Shown one piece after another: positions 63,722 through 64,000 of a stretch of 64,000 nt of DNA (positions are counted from its first letter, which is position 1; each line of letters starts with the position of its first letter). The position numbers and the translations under genes are program-made. Origin of the DNA: Lachnospiraceae bacterium. GTDB lineage: Bacteria > Bacillota > Clostridia > Lachnospirales > Lachnospiraceae. The notes below the pieces were generated by a model that saw only the letters and a list, made by a program, of their open reading frames with translations, did not search any database and had not been told where the DNA came from. The DNA lies in the NCBI GenBank assembly GCA_017532145.1, contig JAFXJR010000104.1:1-64000 (forward strand), read 5' to 3'.

Positions 63722-64000
63722 ATGGCAGTAAAGCAAGGTAATTTATCAATTAACAGTGACAATATTTTTCCCATTATTAAGAAATGGCTCTATACGGATC
63801 ATGATATTTTTATCAGAGAGCTGATTTCTAATGGCTGTGATGCGATTACCAAGGTAAAGAAGCTGGATATGATGGGAGAGTATTCTTTGCCTCTGGACTA
63901 TAAGGGGAAGATTCAGGTTGTCGTAAATCCTGAAGAAAAGACTCTGAAGTTTATTGATAATGGTATTGGGATGACGGCCAATGAGGTAGAAGAGTATATT
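63722..64000 (+). CDS. htpG: Chaperone HtpG (Hsp90), 5' part
   Basis: The first 93 codons of an Hsp90 gene that runs off the window. The GHKL ATPase N-terminus is clear: FIRELISNGCDAITKVKKL with the Mg-binding Asn (family consensus ends NASDA), then KFIDNGIGMTANEVEEYI for the nucleotide loop. It is under a CIRCE element, so heat-shock control by HrcA is likely. ATG 63722 follows GGGAAG. Confidence 0.93.
   Translation, partial: MAVKQGNLSINSDNIFPIIKKWLYTDHDIFIRELISNGCDAITKVKKLDMMGEYSLPLDYKGKIQVVVNPEEKTLKFIDNGIGMTANEVEEYI

Noticed and set aside
1..64000. CRISPR arrays, insertion sequences, prophage and rRNA genes
   Set aside because: No direct-repeat/spacer pattern, transposase, phage structural gene block or rRNA sequence was seen on either strand.

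Overview
The window looks like chromosomal DNA of an anaerobic, spore-forming, probably motile Firmicute of the Lachnospiraceae/Clostridia type. The evidence is a sporulation sigma-F operon, a spoVA cluster, a flagellin-type gene, a CIRCE element before htpG, AAGGAGG-type ribosome sites, moderate-to-low GC and small Lachnospiraceae-style families (DUF5721-like, degenerate HPr). Species is not assigned.

Layout. 1-6.4 kb: a Wadjet-type SMC defence operon with recognisable jetA, jetB and jetC but no recognisable jetD; only a frame-broken remnant lies between jetC and the terminator. 6.4-9.9 kb: asnA, an HPr-like protein without histidine, cutC and a small phage-like protein. 10-20.5 kb: a sialic-acid uptake and catabolism locus. 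An SGNH esterase and a NanA lyase are divergent from nanE, a sugar-binding lipoprotein, two permeases, a YhcH-family protein, a ROK kinase, a chemoreceptor and an RpiR regulator. 20.5-24.8 kb: valS and folC. 24.8-36.3 kb: a TPR protein, spoIIAA-spoIIAB-sigF, then a spoVA cluster broken up by an MBOAT acyltransferase and by ridA, aroK and an EAL/HDOD gene. 36-39 kb: DegV, a LytTR regulator and small membrane or unknown proteins. 39-44.5 kb: argG divergent from argC-GNAT-argJ-argB, with candidate ArgR operators between them. 44.5-47.1 kb: an enolase fragment and a flagellin carrying an HExxH metallopeptidase (flagellinolysin type). 47-54 kb: hemerythrin, tRNA-Leu, a P-type calcium ATPase, YtaF and an ABC exporter. 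54-64 kb: a beta-CASP nuclease, thyA, a folA gene with an in-frame stop, ilvE, sbcD-sbcC, a PrsA-like lipoprotein and the start of htpG behind a perfect CIRCE operator.

The most notable items are: (i) the flagellin-protease fusion with its TTPGGG linker; (ii) the Wadjet operon lacking its nuclease subunit; (iii) a dispersed structured repeat (about 90 or 134 bp, terminal inverted repeats, optional internal hairpin), with four copies each lying just 5' of a gene in the same relative orientation (jetB, nanA, argG and a DUF5721-like gene); (iv) the nonsense codon in folA next to thyA; and (v) a chemoreceptor inside the sialic-acid operon. Flagellinolysins and Wadjet are known families; the repeat family is the element I cannot match to anything I know.

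All calls come from reading the sequence. No database search, folding or alignment program was run, and start codons were chosen by ribosome-binding-site spacing.
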